DNA of 53,752 nucleotides from Lactobacillus ultunensis DSM 16047 (GCF_001436305.1 NZ_AZFO01000012.1:1-53752); one strand, 5' to 3'. Counted from the first letter of the stretch, positions 17,878 to 26,027 are shown. Notes: generated by a model not told the origin, from the letters alone. Translations and numbers: made by a program.

Positions 17878-18715
17878 ATATTTTTTGATTAGAAATTATT
17901 TCTTCATGTTGTTTAATATGATCAATTTTCTTATCATCCTGTGATATTAGGATTAAAAAAATGGCTTCAATTATTGTAAATGCCGCAACTCGTGAAAAGT
18001 AATATTGTGTTTGTAATACTGTTTGTCTAACCGCTGTTTGCAAGTGATAATCGGCTTCCAATGCAATTGGTGAGTCCTCACGATTAGTAATGGCTATAAT
18101 CTTTAAACCTTGTTTTTTAGCGACCTGAATTTGTTTTAATAGAGCAGCAGATTCACCTGAATTTGAGATTACCAGCAAACAATCGTCTGCTGTTAAGTTC
18201 ATACTTTGAGCAATTGCAGTTTCAACATTGCCCCCGGATCCTATTGCAAGAATTCCAATCTGATTAAACTTGTAAATAGCATCTTCTGCTACAGGGTAAG
18301 TGTCTCCTTCTGCGGAAACTTGCACAATTCTACTGTGAGTAAGTAAAGCAAGTATTTGTTTTAAAAGATGATTATCGATATTTTCTAAAGTTGCTTTAAC
18401 TTCAGCTATTTTATTTTTATCTATTTGCCTTAAAGCAGTTTGTAAGTTGTCCTGCGCTAGGTTTTGCAATGAATGGCTTTTTTCATTTCCTGCTACTTGT
18501 GCGATTTGAATTTTCAGATCATGAAATCCCGTTAAACCTAAATTGTGACAAAAACGAGTAACGGATGCACCACTAACTGTTGCCATTTTTGCCAGTTCTG
18601 AAATAGTGCTATTAACAATCTTAGCGGGATTATCTAATACTTGATGAGCTATTTTTTGGTCACTTTGTGACATGGACTGAAATTCACTATAAATTTTATC
18701 TATAATATTTGTCAT
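17876..18715 (-). CDS. RpiR-family regulator (HTH + SIS)
   Basis: A 279-residue regulator with an N-terminal RpiR helix-turn-helix (ISELAKMATVSGASVTRFCHN) and a C-terminal SIS sugar-phosphate domain (about residues 115-240, with LLVISNSGESA). The start chosen is ATG 18715 with a GAGGAA site; a longer frame from 18772 would run over the putative operator. It is divergent from the Gfo/Idh/MocA gene and likely represses it and itself through two copies of TGTAAATTATTTTCA. Confidence 0.9.
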   Translation of the reverse strand: MTNIIDKIYSEFQSMSQSDQKIAHQVLDNPAKIVNSTISELAKMATVSGASVTRFCHNLGLTGFHDLKIQIAQVAGNEKSHSLQNLAQDNLQTALRQIDKNKIAEVKATLENIDNHLLKQILALLTHSRIVQVSAEGDTYPVAEDAIYKFNQIGILAIGSGGNVETAIAQSMNLTADDCLLVISNSGESAALLKQIQVAKKQGLKIIAITNREDSPIALEADYHLQTAVRQTVLQTQYYFSRVAAFTIIEAIFLILISQDDKKIDHIKQHEEIISNQKI

Positions 18716-18752
18716 TTTAAATTCCTCTTTGTCTAAAAAATAATATATCATA

Positions 18753-18769
18753 TGTAAATTATTTTCACA
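18753..18769. promoter_or_regulatory. Candidate RpiR operator 1
   Basis: TGTAAATTATTTTCACA is an imperfect inverted repeat (TGtAAA...TTTtCA) of the TGAAA-Nx-TTTCA kind often bound by RpiR proteins. It lies 38 bases upstream of the regulator start. A nearly identical copy follows 57 bases further on. Confidence 0.55.
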
Positions 18770-18804
18770 CATATATATTTTAAGTAAAAAAATATCATTT
18801 TATA

Positions 18805-18833
18805 TTGAATGTAAATTATTTTCATAGTATTAT
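18805..18833 (+). promoter_or_regulatory. Promoter of the Gfo/Idh gene with embedded RpiR operator 2
   Basis: TTGAAT (-35, 18805-18810) and TATTAT (-10, 18828-18833) are separated by 17 bases. Nearly all of that spacer is the second copy of the candidate operator, TGTAAATTATTTTCATA (18810-18826). Binding there would block RNA polymerase directly. Confidence 0.6.
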
Positions 18834-18884
18834 TATTAATGTAATAAATTTTCAAATGACTTTTGAAAAGAAAGGTACACTACA

Positions 18885-19877
18885 ATGAAAAAATTTAATT
18901 GGGGAATGATTGGTACTGGTTGGATTGCACATGAAATGGCAGATGCTTTGAATGCAGTTAATGGTGAAGTGTATGCTGTAGCTGATGTAAATAAAGAAAT
19001 GTTAACAAAATTTGCGACAGAAAAGCATATCAAGAAAACCTATGTAGATCCAGATGAAATGATTTCCGATCCTAATGTAGATATCATTTATATCGCTACT
19101 CCACATACTTTTCACTATAACTATATTAAGAAGGCATTAAATGCTGGTAAGCATGTTTTTTGTGAAAAAGCTATTACAGTCAATGCTAGACAATTTGATG
19201 AGGTGGAAAAATTAGCTCAAGAAAAAGGTTTAATCTTGACGGAAGGCTTTACGCTTTATCATATGCCTATTTATCAAAAAGTAATTAATCTGATTAAAAG
19301 CGGAAAATTAGGTAAAATCAAAATGATTCAGGTTAACTTTGGTTCTCTTAAAGATTATGATCCTAAGAATCGCTTTTTTAATAAGGATTTAGCTGGCGGA
19401 GCCTTACTTGATATTGGTGGCTATGCTACTGCTTTTGCTAGAACTTTTTTGGATGAAAGTCCAGAGAGTATTTTGACTACTGTTAAATTCTTTGAAACTG
19501 GAGTTGATGAACAGTCCGGTATCATTTTGAAGAATACTAGGGACCAAATGGTAGTTATGGCACTATCTATGAGAGCTAAACAACCAAAGCGTGGCGTTGT
19601 TTCAGGGACTAAAGGGTATGTGGAAATTAATCAATATCCTCGAGCAACTGAAGCGGATATTACTTATACTGCAAGTGCCCATGAGGAAAGGCATGAAAAA
19701 ATCGTGGCTGGAGCCAGTGACAAGGCTTTACAATATGAAGTCGCTGATATGCAAAGATACATTGAACAAGGTCATGATGACGGGCAACTGAAAATCTCGC
19801 ATGATGTTGCACATATTTTAACTAGTGTTAGAACTTCTTGGGGTATGAAATATCCTTTTGATGATGAAAATAATTAA
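18885..19877 (+). CDS. Gfo/Idh/MocA-family oxidoreductase (candidate anhydrosugar reductase)
   Basis: A 330-residue NAD(P)-dependent sugar oxidoreductase. The N-terminal Rossmann motif is GMIGTGWIAHEMADAL, followed by IATPHTFHY and the family's EKAITVNARQ (catalytic Lys of the EKP motif, here EKA). The second domain contains GGALLDIGGYA. Its position between the two glycyl radical enzymes suggests a role with their substrates. 1,5-anhydrofructose reductase, which makes 1,5-anhydromannitol, belongs to this family, so that is a reasonable guess; other sugar oxidations remain possible. Expression is probably controlled by the divergent RpiR protein. Confidence 0.85.
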   Translation: MKKFNWGMIGTGWIAHEMADALNAVNGEVYAVADVNKEMLTKFATEKHIKKTYVDPDEMISDPNVDIIYIATPHTFHYNYIKKALNAGKHVFCEKAITVNARQFDEVEKLAQEKGLILTEGFTLYHMPIYQKVINLIKSGKLGKIKMIQVNFGSLKDYDPKNRFFNKDLAGGALLDIGGYATAFARTFLDESPESILTTVKFFETGVDEQSGIILKNTRDQMVVMALSMRAKQPKRGVVSGTKGYVEINQYPRATEADITYTASAHEERHEKIVAGASDKALQYEVADMQRYIEQGHDDGQLKISHDVAHILTSVRTSWGMKYPFDDENN

Positions 19878-19895
19878 ATAAATTGAAAAGATAAA

Positions 19896-19929
19896 AAATA
19901 AAGGTTGAATTAAATCAACCTTTATTTTT
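19896..19929. terminator. Bidirectional terminator
   Basis: AAATAAAGGTTGA/TCAACCTTTATTT arms lie between the convergent oxidoreductase and activase 2 genes. Confidence 0.85.
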
Positions 19930-19955
19930 GTGCTTTTAAGTTTAGATCTAAGTTT

Positions 19956-20756
19956 TTATTGTAAACCACTGATGACTGCTGTAATACCGCGGGAAGCAAA
20001 GTAATCATGCATATCATTAACCTGCTTATCCGTTAGAAGAGGTGTATTACGCATAATGTAGTTTCTTCTTAGATAATACCATTTTTGTAATCCAAATTGG
20101 TGAAATGGCAAAATATGGATTTGGTGAATGCCTAAAGATAAAACATAGTTAGCAATTTGTTCAAGATTACGTGGTAAAGTTGTGTAACCAGGAATTAAAG
20201 GCACTCGAGGAGTTACATGAGCTGTGGGATAGTTTAATGCTGTTTCAAAGTTCTTTTTAATCAGTGGTACGCTTTCTCCGATAACAGCTTGTGCACGTAA
20301 TGGATTCATAATTTTTAAGTCATACAATACCTCATCGGTATAAGGAAGTACGCTTTTAATGGCATTATTGGAAGTACCACCGGCTGTCTCGATAGCAGTG
20401 GAAATTCCCATTTCTTTTGCTGCTTTTAAGACATTCGTAGCGAATTCATATTGAAAAAGACATTCTCCTCCAGATAGTGTTAAACCACCACCTGAAGTGC
20501 GATAAAAGATCTCGTCTTTTTCTACTTCTTTCATTACATCATCAACGGTCACCCAATAAGAGATAGTTTCTTTCTTTCCATTTTTTATCCAAGTGACTGG
20601 TTTAATTGCTCCTTGAGATTCAGGATTAGCACACCAAGGACATTTTAAAGGACATCCTTGAAAGAAAACGATCGTTCTAATGCCAGGACCATCATGAATT
20701 GAATAGCGCTGAATATTGAAAATAAGGCCCTTTTGACCTGTTCTGTCTTTTGCCAT
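19956..20756 (-). CDS. pflC: Glycyl-radical-enzyme activase 2 (radical SAM)
   Basis: A 266-residue radical SAM activase, partner of the GRE encoded 10 bases upstream in the same operon. The cluster motif GCPLKCPWC gives C35, C39 and C42, and SGGGLTLSGGE is the SAM-binding segment. The N-terminus GLIFNIQRYSIHDGPGIRT is typical. As in activase 1, the ferredoxin-like insert expected between CANPESQ and VTVDDVM is absent, and this linker contains no cysteine at all. E. coli PflC is longer (292 residues). The start has an AAGGAG site. Confidence 0.88.
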   Translation of the reverse strand: MAKDRTGQKGLIFNIQRYSIHDGPGIRTIVFFQGCPLKCPWCANPESQGAIKPVTWIKNGKKETISYWVTVDDVMKEVEKDEIFYRTSGGGLTLSGGECLFQYEFATNVLKAAKEMGISTAIETAGGTSNNAIKSVLPYTDEVLYDLKIMNPLRAQAVIGESVPLIKKNFETALNYPTAHVTPRVPLIPGYTTLPRNLEQIANYVLSLGIHQIHILPFHQFGLQKWYYLRRNYIMRNTPLLTDKQVNDMHDYFASRGITAVISGLQ

Positions 20757-20766
20757 GATTTTCTCC

Positions 20767-23112
20767 TTATAGCTGGTGTTCCATTCTTCTGATGATATCG
20801 TCTTGAATATGCTTGTTTAAATCAACGAAGAAGGCGGAGTAACCAGCAACTCTTACTACCAAGTCCGCATATTTTTCAGGGTGTTTTTGGGCGTCGATTA
20901 AAGTTTCTCTTGATTGAACGTTGAACTGAATGTGGCGAATCTTGAGGTAAGTAAAGGCCATTAAAAAGTCCGCAAACTTAGCGATGCCAACAGGGCCTTT
21001 CAACGTGTTAGGCGAGAACTTCATGTTTAACAGACTGCCGTTAACGGCCATAGTCGTGTCAATCTTGCTGACGGATTTCAAAACCGCTGTTGGACCTAAA
21101 ACATCTTCGCCGACCATTGGTGAAAGACCACCATCGGCTAATTGCTCGTGAGCTTTACGACCATCTGGCGTAGCACCAACTTCATCACCCAAAGGAATGT
21201 GGGCTGAAACTGTGTACGCACCAGCATTGAAGTGTCCGCCACGAATATTAGTGTATTTGCCTAGTTCTAGCGCATAGTGGCGGAACATTTTGGCAGCTTC
21301 CATATCAACTTCAGGCTTATCATTGCCATATTTATCAAAGTCATGAATAAAGTGCTGACGCATCTTTTCGCCATCTTCGCCAGCATAATTGCTGCGCATT
21401 AAATCAACTAAGTCTTTGAAACTTAATTCGTGGTTTTCAAAGACAGCTTGTTTAATAACCCAGAGTGAGTCAGCTAAGTTAGGCTCACCAATGCCTTGAA
21501 CGCCAGAGAAGTTATATCTTGCACCGCCATGGGTGACATCCCTGCCATTTTTAATACAATCTAGAATCAAAGTTGATAAAAATGGCGTAGGGGCAAATTT
21601 TCTGTGTCCTAAATCTACGACGTCGGATCCTTCGGTGACGATTTTAACGTAATAATCGATTTTATCCTTAACTGCCTGTTTGAACTTATCATAAGTCAGA
21701 TCAGGATTATTTTCCTGCTCATACATGGTCAGTTCCATGATCCGCATGAGATTGAATAAGGCAATATCGTGCAAGCCATAAGTTCTGCCCGGAATAGTTG
21801 TTTCTACACAGCCAACAACGCCATAGTCGCGAGCATCATCTAATGAGACGCCTTTACTCAAAAAGCCGGGAATGCAGGCTTCATCGTTGAAAAGCATAGG
21901 AATACCGGTACCAATTCTGATCGTTTCACAGGTCTTAATTAAAAAACGTCGTGGAATTTGATCGTTGATTCTGACCGATAAGTTAGGCTGTGGCAGGCGA
22001 ATTTCTTGGTATAAATCAAGCATCTTATAAGAAAGATCATTTACTGCGTATTGTCCATATTTGTTGTAACCGCCTAAAGCTACAGTATAACCAGTAGGGA
22101 AGCCGGCAAAGTCTCGAGCACTAGCTTCACTACGTAATTTGACCACATCGTCAGTTTTTAGATAGAAGTCGCCTAAAATTTCTTTCATAAATTTAGCTGG
22201 CACACCGTCATCAACTGAATGCTTGTAAAAAGGATACATGTATTGATCCATACGGCCTAATGATAATGAAGAGGCATTTGATTCATATTGACCAACGATG
22301 CTGACGATCCACAATAATTGCAATGCTTCATAGAAACTATATGGCTTTTCGGTTTGCAATTTTCTGCACATCTTAGCCATTTGCTTTAATTCAATTTGAC
22401 GATAACCAGGAGTAACAGGGTCGTTCGCCATTTCTTCTGCTAGCTTGGCATATCTTTCTAGGTGACGCTGGGTAGCCTGCCAGATAATTAAGCCGGCCTT
22501 GAAAAAGTCATTGTCAGGTTGTTCTTGAATCTTTTGTTTAAGCGTATCAATCATGTAGTGAATCCCATTATTCAAAATCATAGGGAAGTACATGATGATG
22601 TGACCTTGTCCTTTGTCAGTTTGGTTAACGTGGATTACTTTATCGTCGATGGCTTTTTGCACCTCGTCTGGGAATTGTTTAGTAATGAAGTCCTTCATTG
22701 ACTTACCAGCCCAGTATGGGTAAAGCTTTTCGCGGTAATACTTTTTGTCTTCTTCTGTAAATTCAAATTGGTCCTGTGGACGATGATCAATAGTGTTGAT
22801 TTCTTTCATGATCCAGTAAGGATCCATTTCAGGTGAGAGAATCCCGCTCCGTGGTCTAACAGTAAGGTTGCCAACTAATAATTCGCCGGGACGAATACTG
22901 ATTTTGACCTTGTCCAAAATATTGGCAGTCGCTTTTGCCCGCCGAATGATTGTAGGTTCGCCAACTGTCTTTTGATAGCTTTCGGTGTATAGAATGGCTC
23001 TTTCAAGGGAGATTTGTCTCTTTTTCTTAAAAAGATTTCTTTTCATTTCAGAAAGACGTGAATGCGGTCTGACTGTCTCATAGTTAGGAATTGTGATTGT
23101 GCCCGATGTCAT
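20767..23112 (-). CDS. pflD: Glycyl radical enzyme 2, PflD-like (candidate 1,5-anhydromannitol-6-P lyase)
   Basis: A 781-residue glycyl radical enzyme. GCVETTIPGRTYGLHDIA carries Cys435 and Glu437, and RVAGYSAFF places the glycyl radical on Gly757. Segments such as YESNASSLSLGR, GFPTGYT and NQTDKGQGHII agree with my recollection of E. coli PflD (765 residues), which opens 1,5-anhydromannitol-6-P to 1-deoxyfructose-6-P. It is not pyruvate formate-lyase, since there is no Cys-Cys pair. It is the first gene of an operon with activase 2, divergent from the DeoR-SorC-aldolase-PTS genes, an arrangement like E. coli pflDC with frw PTS genes. A strong AAGGAGG site precedes the start. Confidence 0.85.
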   Translation of the reverse strand: MTSGTITIPNYETVRPHSRLSEMKRNLFKKKRQISLERAILYTESYQKTVGEPTIIRRAKATANILDKVKISIRPGELLVGNLTVRPRSGILSPEMDPYWIMKEINTIDHRPQDQFEFTEEDKKYYREKLYPYWAGKSMKDFITKQFPDEVQKAIDDKVIHVNQTDKGQGHIIMYFPMILNNGIHYMIDTLKQKIQEQPDNDFFKAGLIIWQATQRHLERYAKLAEEMANDPVTPGYRQIELKQMAKMCRKLQTEKPYSFYEALQLLWIVSIVGQYESNASSLSLGRMDQYMYPFYKHSVDDGVPAKFMKEILGDFYLKTDDVVKLRSEASARDFAGFPTGYTVALGGYNKYGQYAVNDLSYKMLDLYQEIRLPQPNLSVRINDQIPRRFLIKTCETIRIGTGIPMLFNDEACIPGFLSKGVSLDDARDYGVVGCVETTIPGRTYGLHDIALFNLMRIMELTMYEQENNPDLTYDKFKQAVKDKIDYYVKIVTEGSDVVDLGHRKFAPTPFLSTLILDCIKNGRDVTHGGARYNFSGVQGIGEPNLADSLWVIKQAVFENHELSFKDLVDLMRSNYAGEDGEKMRQHFIHDFDKYGNDKPEVDMEAAKMFRHYALELGKYTNIRGGHFNAGAYTVSAHIPLGDEVGATPDGRKAHEQLADGGLSPMVGEDVLGPTAVLKSVSKIDTTMAVNGSLLNMKFSPNTLKGPVGIAKFADFLMAFTYLKIRHIQFNVQSRETLIDAQKHPEKYADLVVRVAGYSAFFVDLNKHIQDDIIRRMEHQL

Positions 23113-23143
23113 AATAAATACTTCCTCCTTACAGGTTTATTTC

Positions 23144-23157
23144 TGTTTACGCTTTCA
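23144..23157 (-). promoter_or_regulatory. Candidate cre (CcpA) site before GRE 2
   Basis: On the minus strand TGAAAGCGTAAACA matches the cre consensus TGWAANCGNTNWCA at 13 of 14 positions. It lies 32-45 bases upstream of the GRE start, where CcpA would repress during growth on preferred sugars. Confidence 0.55.
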
Positions 23158-23220
23158 TTTTAAAGCAAAGTGGTAAAATGAGCTGTAGGAAAGTGCTCTA
23201 ATATAAATAAAATTGATAAC

Positions 23221-23236
23221 TTGCACAAATGTGCAA
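23221..23236. promoter_or_regulatory. Candidate SorC operator 1 (TTGCACA-N2-TGTGCAA)
   Basis: TTGCACAAATGTGCAA has perfect 7-base arms. It lies in the divergent region between GRE 2 and the DeoR/SorC genes. Related copies occur before the aldolase and the PTS genes. It supports starting the DeoR gene downstream at 23279. Confidence 0.6.
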
Positions 23237-23278
23237 AAAGCAAATCGGACTTTTTTGATGTTAGAAAGAGTAAGTAAA

Positions 23279-24091
23279 ATGGAACCACTAAAGGTCGAAA
23301 AAAGACGGGATCAGATTATTAATCTCCTCAAAAAATATGGTACTTTGCGCGTAGCTCAATTAGTAAATCAAGTAGGCGTGTCAGATGAAACAATTAGAAA
23401 TGATCTGAGACGCTTAAGCGAGCAAGGACTAGTTCTGCGGCACTATGGCATGGCATCCCTTAGCAGTCAAGCAGCTAAGGAAAAAGCCAAAATTGAGCCA
23501 GTCGCCAATCGTGTGAGTGTCAAAGCGGAAATTAAAGATCAACTAGCTAAGGCGGCGGTCAGTCTCATGAAGAAAAAAGAAGGCTTAACGATTGCACTAG
23601 ATCAAGGAAGCACGATTGCACGAATTGCTGAATTGTTAAGTCAGTACTACGATAACAATCTATTTACTAGCTCATTATTAGCCTTAGATAATTTGAAAAA
23701 GAGTCATAGCAATGTTTATTGCTTGGGAGGAAAGTTTAATCCTGAAGATCTATCTTTTCAAAGCATTAGTGCAGATCCGGAATATCGCCTGGTGCATTAT
23801 GATTATTGCTTTATCGGGTCTAGTGGGGTGCTTAATCGGAATGGTATTTGTTCAACCAGCTTCGCGGATTCGCAGATGAAATTGAACATGATCAAGCAAA
23901 GCGATATCAGTGTAGCAGTGATTGATGCAGCTAAATTTACCCAGACTTCTTTGTTAAAAGTAACGGATTGGTCGGACTTAAATTATGTAGTTACCAACTT
24001 AGATTCCGCATCGGCTGAATATCAGAAGATAGCTGCCCAGACTAAAGTGGTATCAGTAGGACAAGGAGTAGATGAAAATGAAATTGAATGA
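23279..24091 (+). CDS. DeoR-family regulator 2
   Basis: A 270-residue protein when started at ATG 23279, which follows a weak AGAAAGAG site; the frame is open further upstream to 23213 but would cover the operator. It has the N-terminal DeoR helix-turn-helix (LRVAQLVNQVGVSDETIRNDLR) and a C-terminal DeoRC-type domain (DQGSTIARIAELL, FIGSSGVLN, VIDAAKFT). The 3' end overlaps the next regulator gene by 14 bases. Two sugar regulators in tandem for one small regulon is unusual. Confidence 0.85.
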   Translation: MEPLKVEKRRDQIINLLKKYGTLRVAQLVNQVGVSDETIRNDLRRLSEQGLVLRHYGMASLSSQAAKEKAKIEPVANRVSVKAEIKDQLAKAAVSLMKKKEGLTIALDQGSTIARIAELLSQYYDNNLFTSSLLALDNLKKSHSNVYCLGGKFNPEDLSFQSISADPEYRLVHYDYCFIGSSGVLNRNGICSTSFADSQMKLNMIKQSDISVAVIDAAKFTQTSLLKVTDWSDLNYVVTNLDSASAEYQKIAAQTKVVSVGQGVDENEIE

Positions 24092-25031
24092 AGCACAAAG
24101 AAGATTAATTACCAAGATTGCATATATGTACTACATCGAGGGTTTTACCCAGACTGATATTTCTAAGAAGCTGCAAATTTATCGCACTACGGTTGGCAGA
24201 ATGTTGGTTAAAGCTCGCAAATATCATATCGTAAAGATTTCAATTGAGGGCTATGATACAACTACTTTTAAGCTAGAAGAAGACCTAAAAAATAAATATG
24301 GCCTTAAAAACGTTATTGTAGTAGCGAACCAGACGAGCCAATCAAATGATGATAAGGATAAGGCATTAGGCAAAGCTGGTATTCAATACTTGACGCAAAT
24401 AATTAAACCTGGTCAAATTATTGGCTTTTCTTGGGGCAAAGTTTTGCGGAGCATGGCCGATCAAGCTAAGGGAAAAACAACGCTCAATTCTACTTTTGTT
24501 CCTTTAGTAGGTGGACCAAGTGCGGCCAATGCGGAATACCATGTCAACGGCATTGTTTATGATATGGCTAGAAAGTTTGGTGGACGTAACGTATTCGTTG
24601 ATTCCGGGGCAGTTCAGGAAAGTAAGTATGTTCGTGACTCTATTATGTCTTCTAATTACTTTCGAGATGTAAAAAGTTATTGGAATAATTTAGATATTGC
24701 ATTCGTGGGAATTGGTGGCCCGTTAAATGGTAATACTAGCCGCTGGCGTGATTTGTTGACGGAAGATGACATTAGCTTATTAAAGGACGAGCATGCCATT
24801 GGTGATTGCTGCTGTACTTTTTATAGCAGAGAAGGAAAGATTTTGAAGGGAGATCTGTTAAATAGAACGATTGCAATTTCGCTAGAGCAGTTGAAGAATA
24901 TAAAAACAACGGTTGGAATTGCCCGTTCTTTCTCAAAAGTTGCTTCAATTGATACGCTAATGAAAATGAAAATATTGAATACTTTAATCACTGATGAAGA
25001 AACTGCACAAAGATTGCTAACACTAAAATAA
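24078..25031 (+). CDS. SorC/DeoR-type sugar-binding regulator
   Basis: A 317-residue regulator of the SorC family. It has an N-terminal helix-turn-helix (YIEGFTQTDISKKLQIYRTTVGRML) and a C-terminal sugar-phosphate-binding domain (GFSWGKVL, VPLVGGPS, VGIGG). ATG 24078 lies nine bases after AGGAG and is preferred to ATG 24072, only three bases away. The TAA stop lies inside a 30-base perfect palindrome. It is the likely owner of the TTGCACA-N2-TGTGCAA sites at 23221, 25032 and 26012. Confidence 0.9.
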   Translation: MKLNEAQRRLITKIAYMYYIEGFTQTDISKKLQIYRTTVGRMLVKARKYHIVKISIEGYDTTTFKLEEDLKNKYGLKNVIVVANQTSQSNDDKDKALGKAGIQYLTQIIKPGQIIGFSWGKVLRSMADQAKGKTTLNSTFVPLVGGPSAANAEYHVNGIVYDMARKFGGRNVFVDSGAVQESKYVRDSIMSSNYFRDVKSYWNNLDIAFVGIGGPLNGNTSRWRDLLTEDDISLLKDEHAIGDCCCTFYSREGKILKGDLLNRTIAISLEQLKNIKTTVGIARSFSKVASIDTLMKMKILNTLITDEETAQRLLTLK

Positions 25032-25054
25032 TTGCACAATTGTGCAATTATTTT
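25025..25054. repeat. 30-base perfect palindrome: SorC operator 2, possible terminator
   Basis: AAAATAATTGCACAATTGTGCAATTATTTT is a perfect inverted repeat (listed here as two 15-base halves: AAAATAATTGCACAA and TTGTGCAATTATTTT). Its core TTGCACAATTGTGCAA is the SorC-type operator. It contains the SorC stop codon and could also act as a hairpin terminator. It lies about 150 bases before the aldolase start. Confidence 0.65.
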
Positions 25055-25201
25055 GAAGATGAATCCGCAAAAGCTTATTGGATTAGGCTTGACGATCCGT
25101 TTTAATAAATTGCTTTTTCAGATTGATGTTTCGAACGTAAGCTCATGCTATATTTAAAGTGTCAAAAGAAATCAAAGAATTTAAAAATATCGAGGTTTAT
25201 T

Positions 25202-25903
25202 ATGGAAATTTTGTTAGACACTGCAAATATTGTTGCAATTAAAAAATACGTTGATGTGATTAATCTGGCTGGTGTAACCACTAATCCAACTATTGTTAAA
25301 AAAGAAGGCAAGATTGACTTCTTTAATCACATGAAAGAAATTCGACAAATTATTGGTCAGAACGCCAAGCTTCACGTTCAAGCAGTTGGTAAGACCAAAG
25401 ATGAATTTGTTCAAGATGCTTATACTATCTGGGATGAGATTGATAAGGACGTCTATGTTAAAATCCCTACCACAGAACAAGGTTTGGCAGCGATTAAGAC
25501 TTTGAAAAATGAAGGCAGAAGAATCACTGCAACTGGCGTATACACAGAATTTCAAGCATATATGGCTATGACCTGTGGCGCTGATTATATTGCACCTTAC
25601 TATAATAGAATGCGCAATATGAATATTGATGCTGCAGCATTTATTAGAAACGTGGCTAACCAAATTGAACGCGACCACAGCAAGAGTAAGATTTTGGCAG
25701 CTAGCTTCCATAACGTAGAAGAAGTGAACAATGCCATTAGAAATGGTGCTCAAGCAATTACTATGGGGCCTGATGTAATGGCTAGTGGTTTAGGGATGCC
25801 AGCGATTGACAAGGCTGTAGATGATTTCAAGAGCGATTGGGAATCAGTTTATGGCAAAGGCAGCTCAATTACGGCATTAGCATCACAAAAGGATAAGGAC
25901 TGA
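25202..25903 (+). CDS. fsa: Fructose-6-phosphate aldolase (FSA/TalC-type transaldolase)
   Basis: A 233-residue member of the small transaldolase family. MEILLDTANI, LAGVTTNPTIV, YVKIPTT with Schiff-base Lys87, HVQ with Gln60 (where true transaldolases have Glu) and YIAPYYNRM with the catalytic Tyr all fit FsaA/FsaB rather than classical transaldolase. In anhydroglycolysis FSA splits 1-deoxyfructose-6-P into glyceraldehyde-3-P and hydroxyacetone, which fits its place between the glycyl radical enzymes and the PTS genes. ATG 25202 has a CGAGG site; the upstream in-frame codons lack one. It has its own operator and terminator. Confidence 0.92.
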   Translation: MEILLDTANIVAIKKYVDVINLAGVTTNPTIVKKEGKIDFFNHMKEIRQIIGQNAKLHVQAVGKTKDEFVQDAYTIWDEIDKDVYVKIPTTEQGLAAIKTLKNEGRRITATGVYTEFQAYMAMTCGADYIAPYYNRMRNMNIDAAAFIRNVANQIERDHSKSKILAASFHNVEEVNNAIRNGAQAITMGPDVMASGLGMPAIDKAVDDFKSDWESVYGKGSSITALASQKDKD

Positions 25904-25947
25904 TAAAAAGTCATCATTTAAGATATCTTCTCTTCGATTTATTTAAT

Positions 25948-25984
25948 AAAAGAGGTTGAAAATCAATTTTCAGCCTCTTTTTTT
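25948..25984 (+). terminator. Terminator of the aldolase gene
   Basis: AAAAGAGG...GAAAAT and ATTTTC...CCTCTTTT arms are followed by a T-run. The remaining intergenic region to 26201 holds a SorC-type site (26012-26027) and the PTS leader. Confidence 0.85.
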
Positions 25985-26011
25985 GCTCTGTTAAGCACAT
26001 CTTTCTAAAAG

Positions 26012-26027
26012 ATGCACAAAAGTGCAA
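26012..26027. promoter_or_regulatory. Candidate SorC operator 3
   Basis: ATGCACAAAAGTGCAA differs from TTGCACA-N2-TGTGCAA at two positions and keeps TGCAC/GTGCA symmetry. It lies about 175 bases upstream of the PTS EIIA start. Confidence 0.5.

Noticed and set aside
25214-25753. Long antisense open frame opposite the aldolase gene
   Set aside because: It has no ribosome site and a low-complexity, unfamiliar translation, and it exactly shadows a well-supported FSA gene on the other strand.
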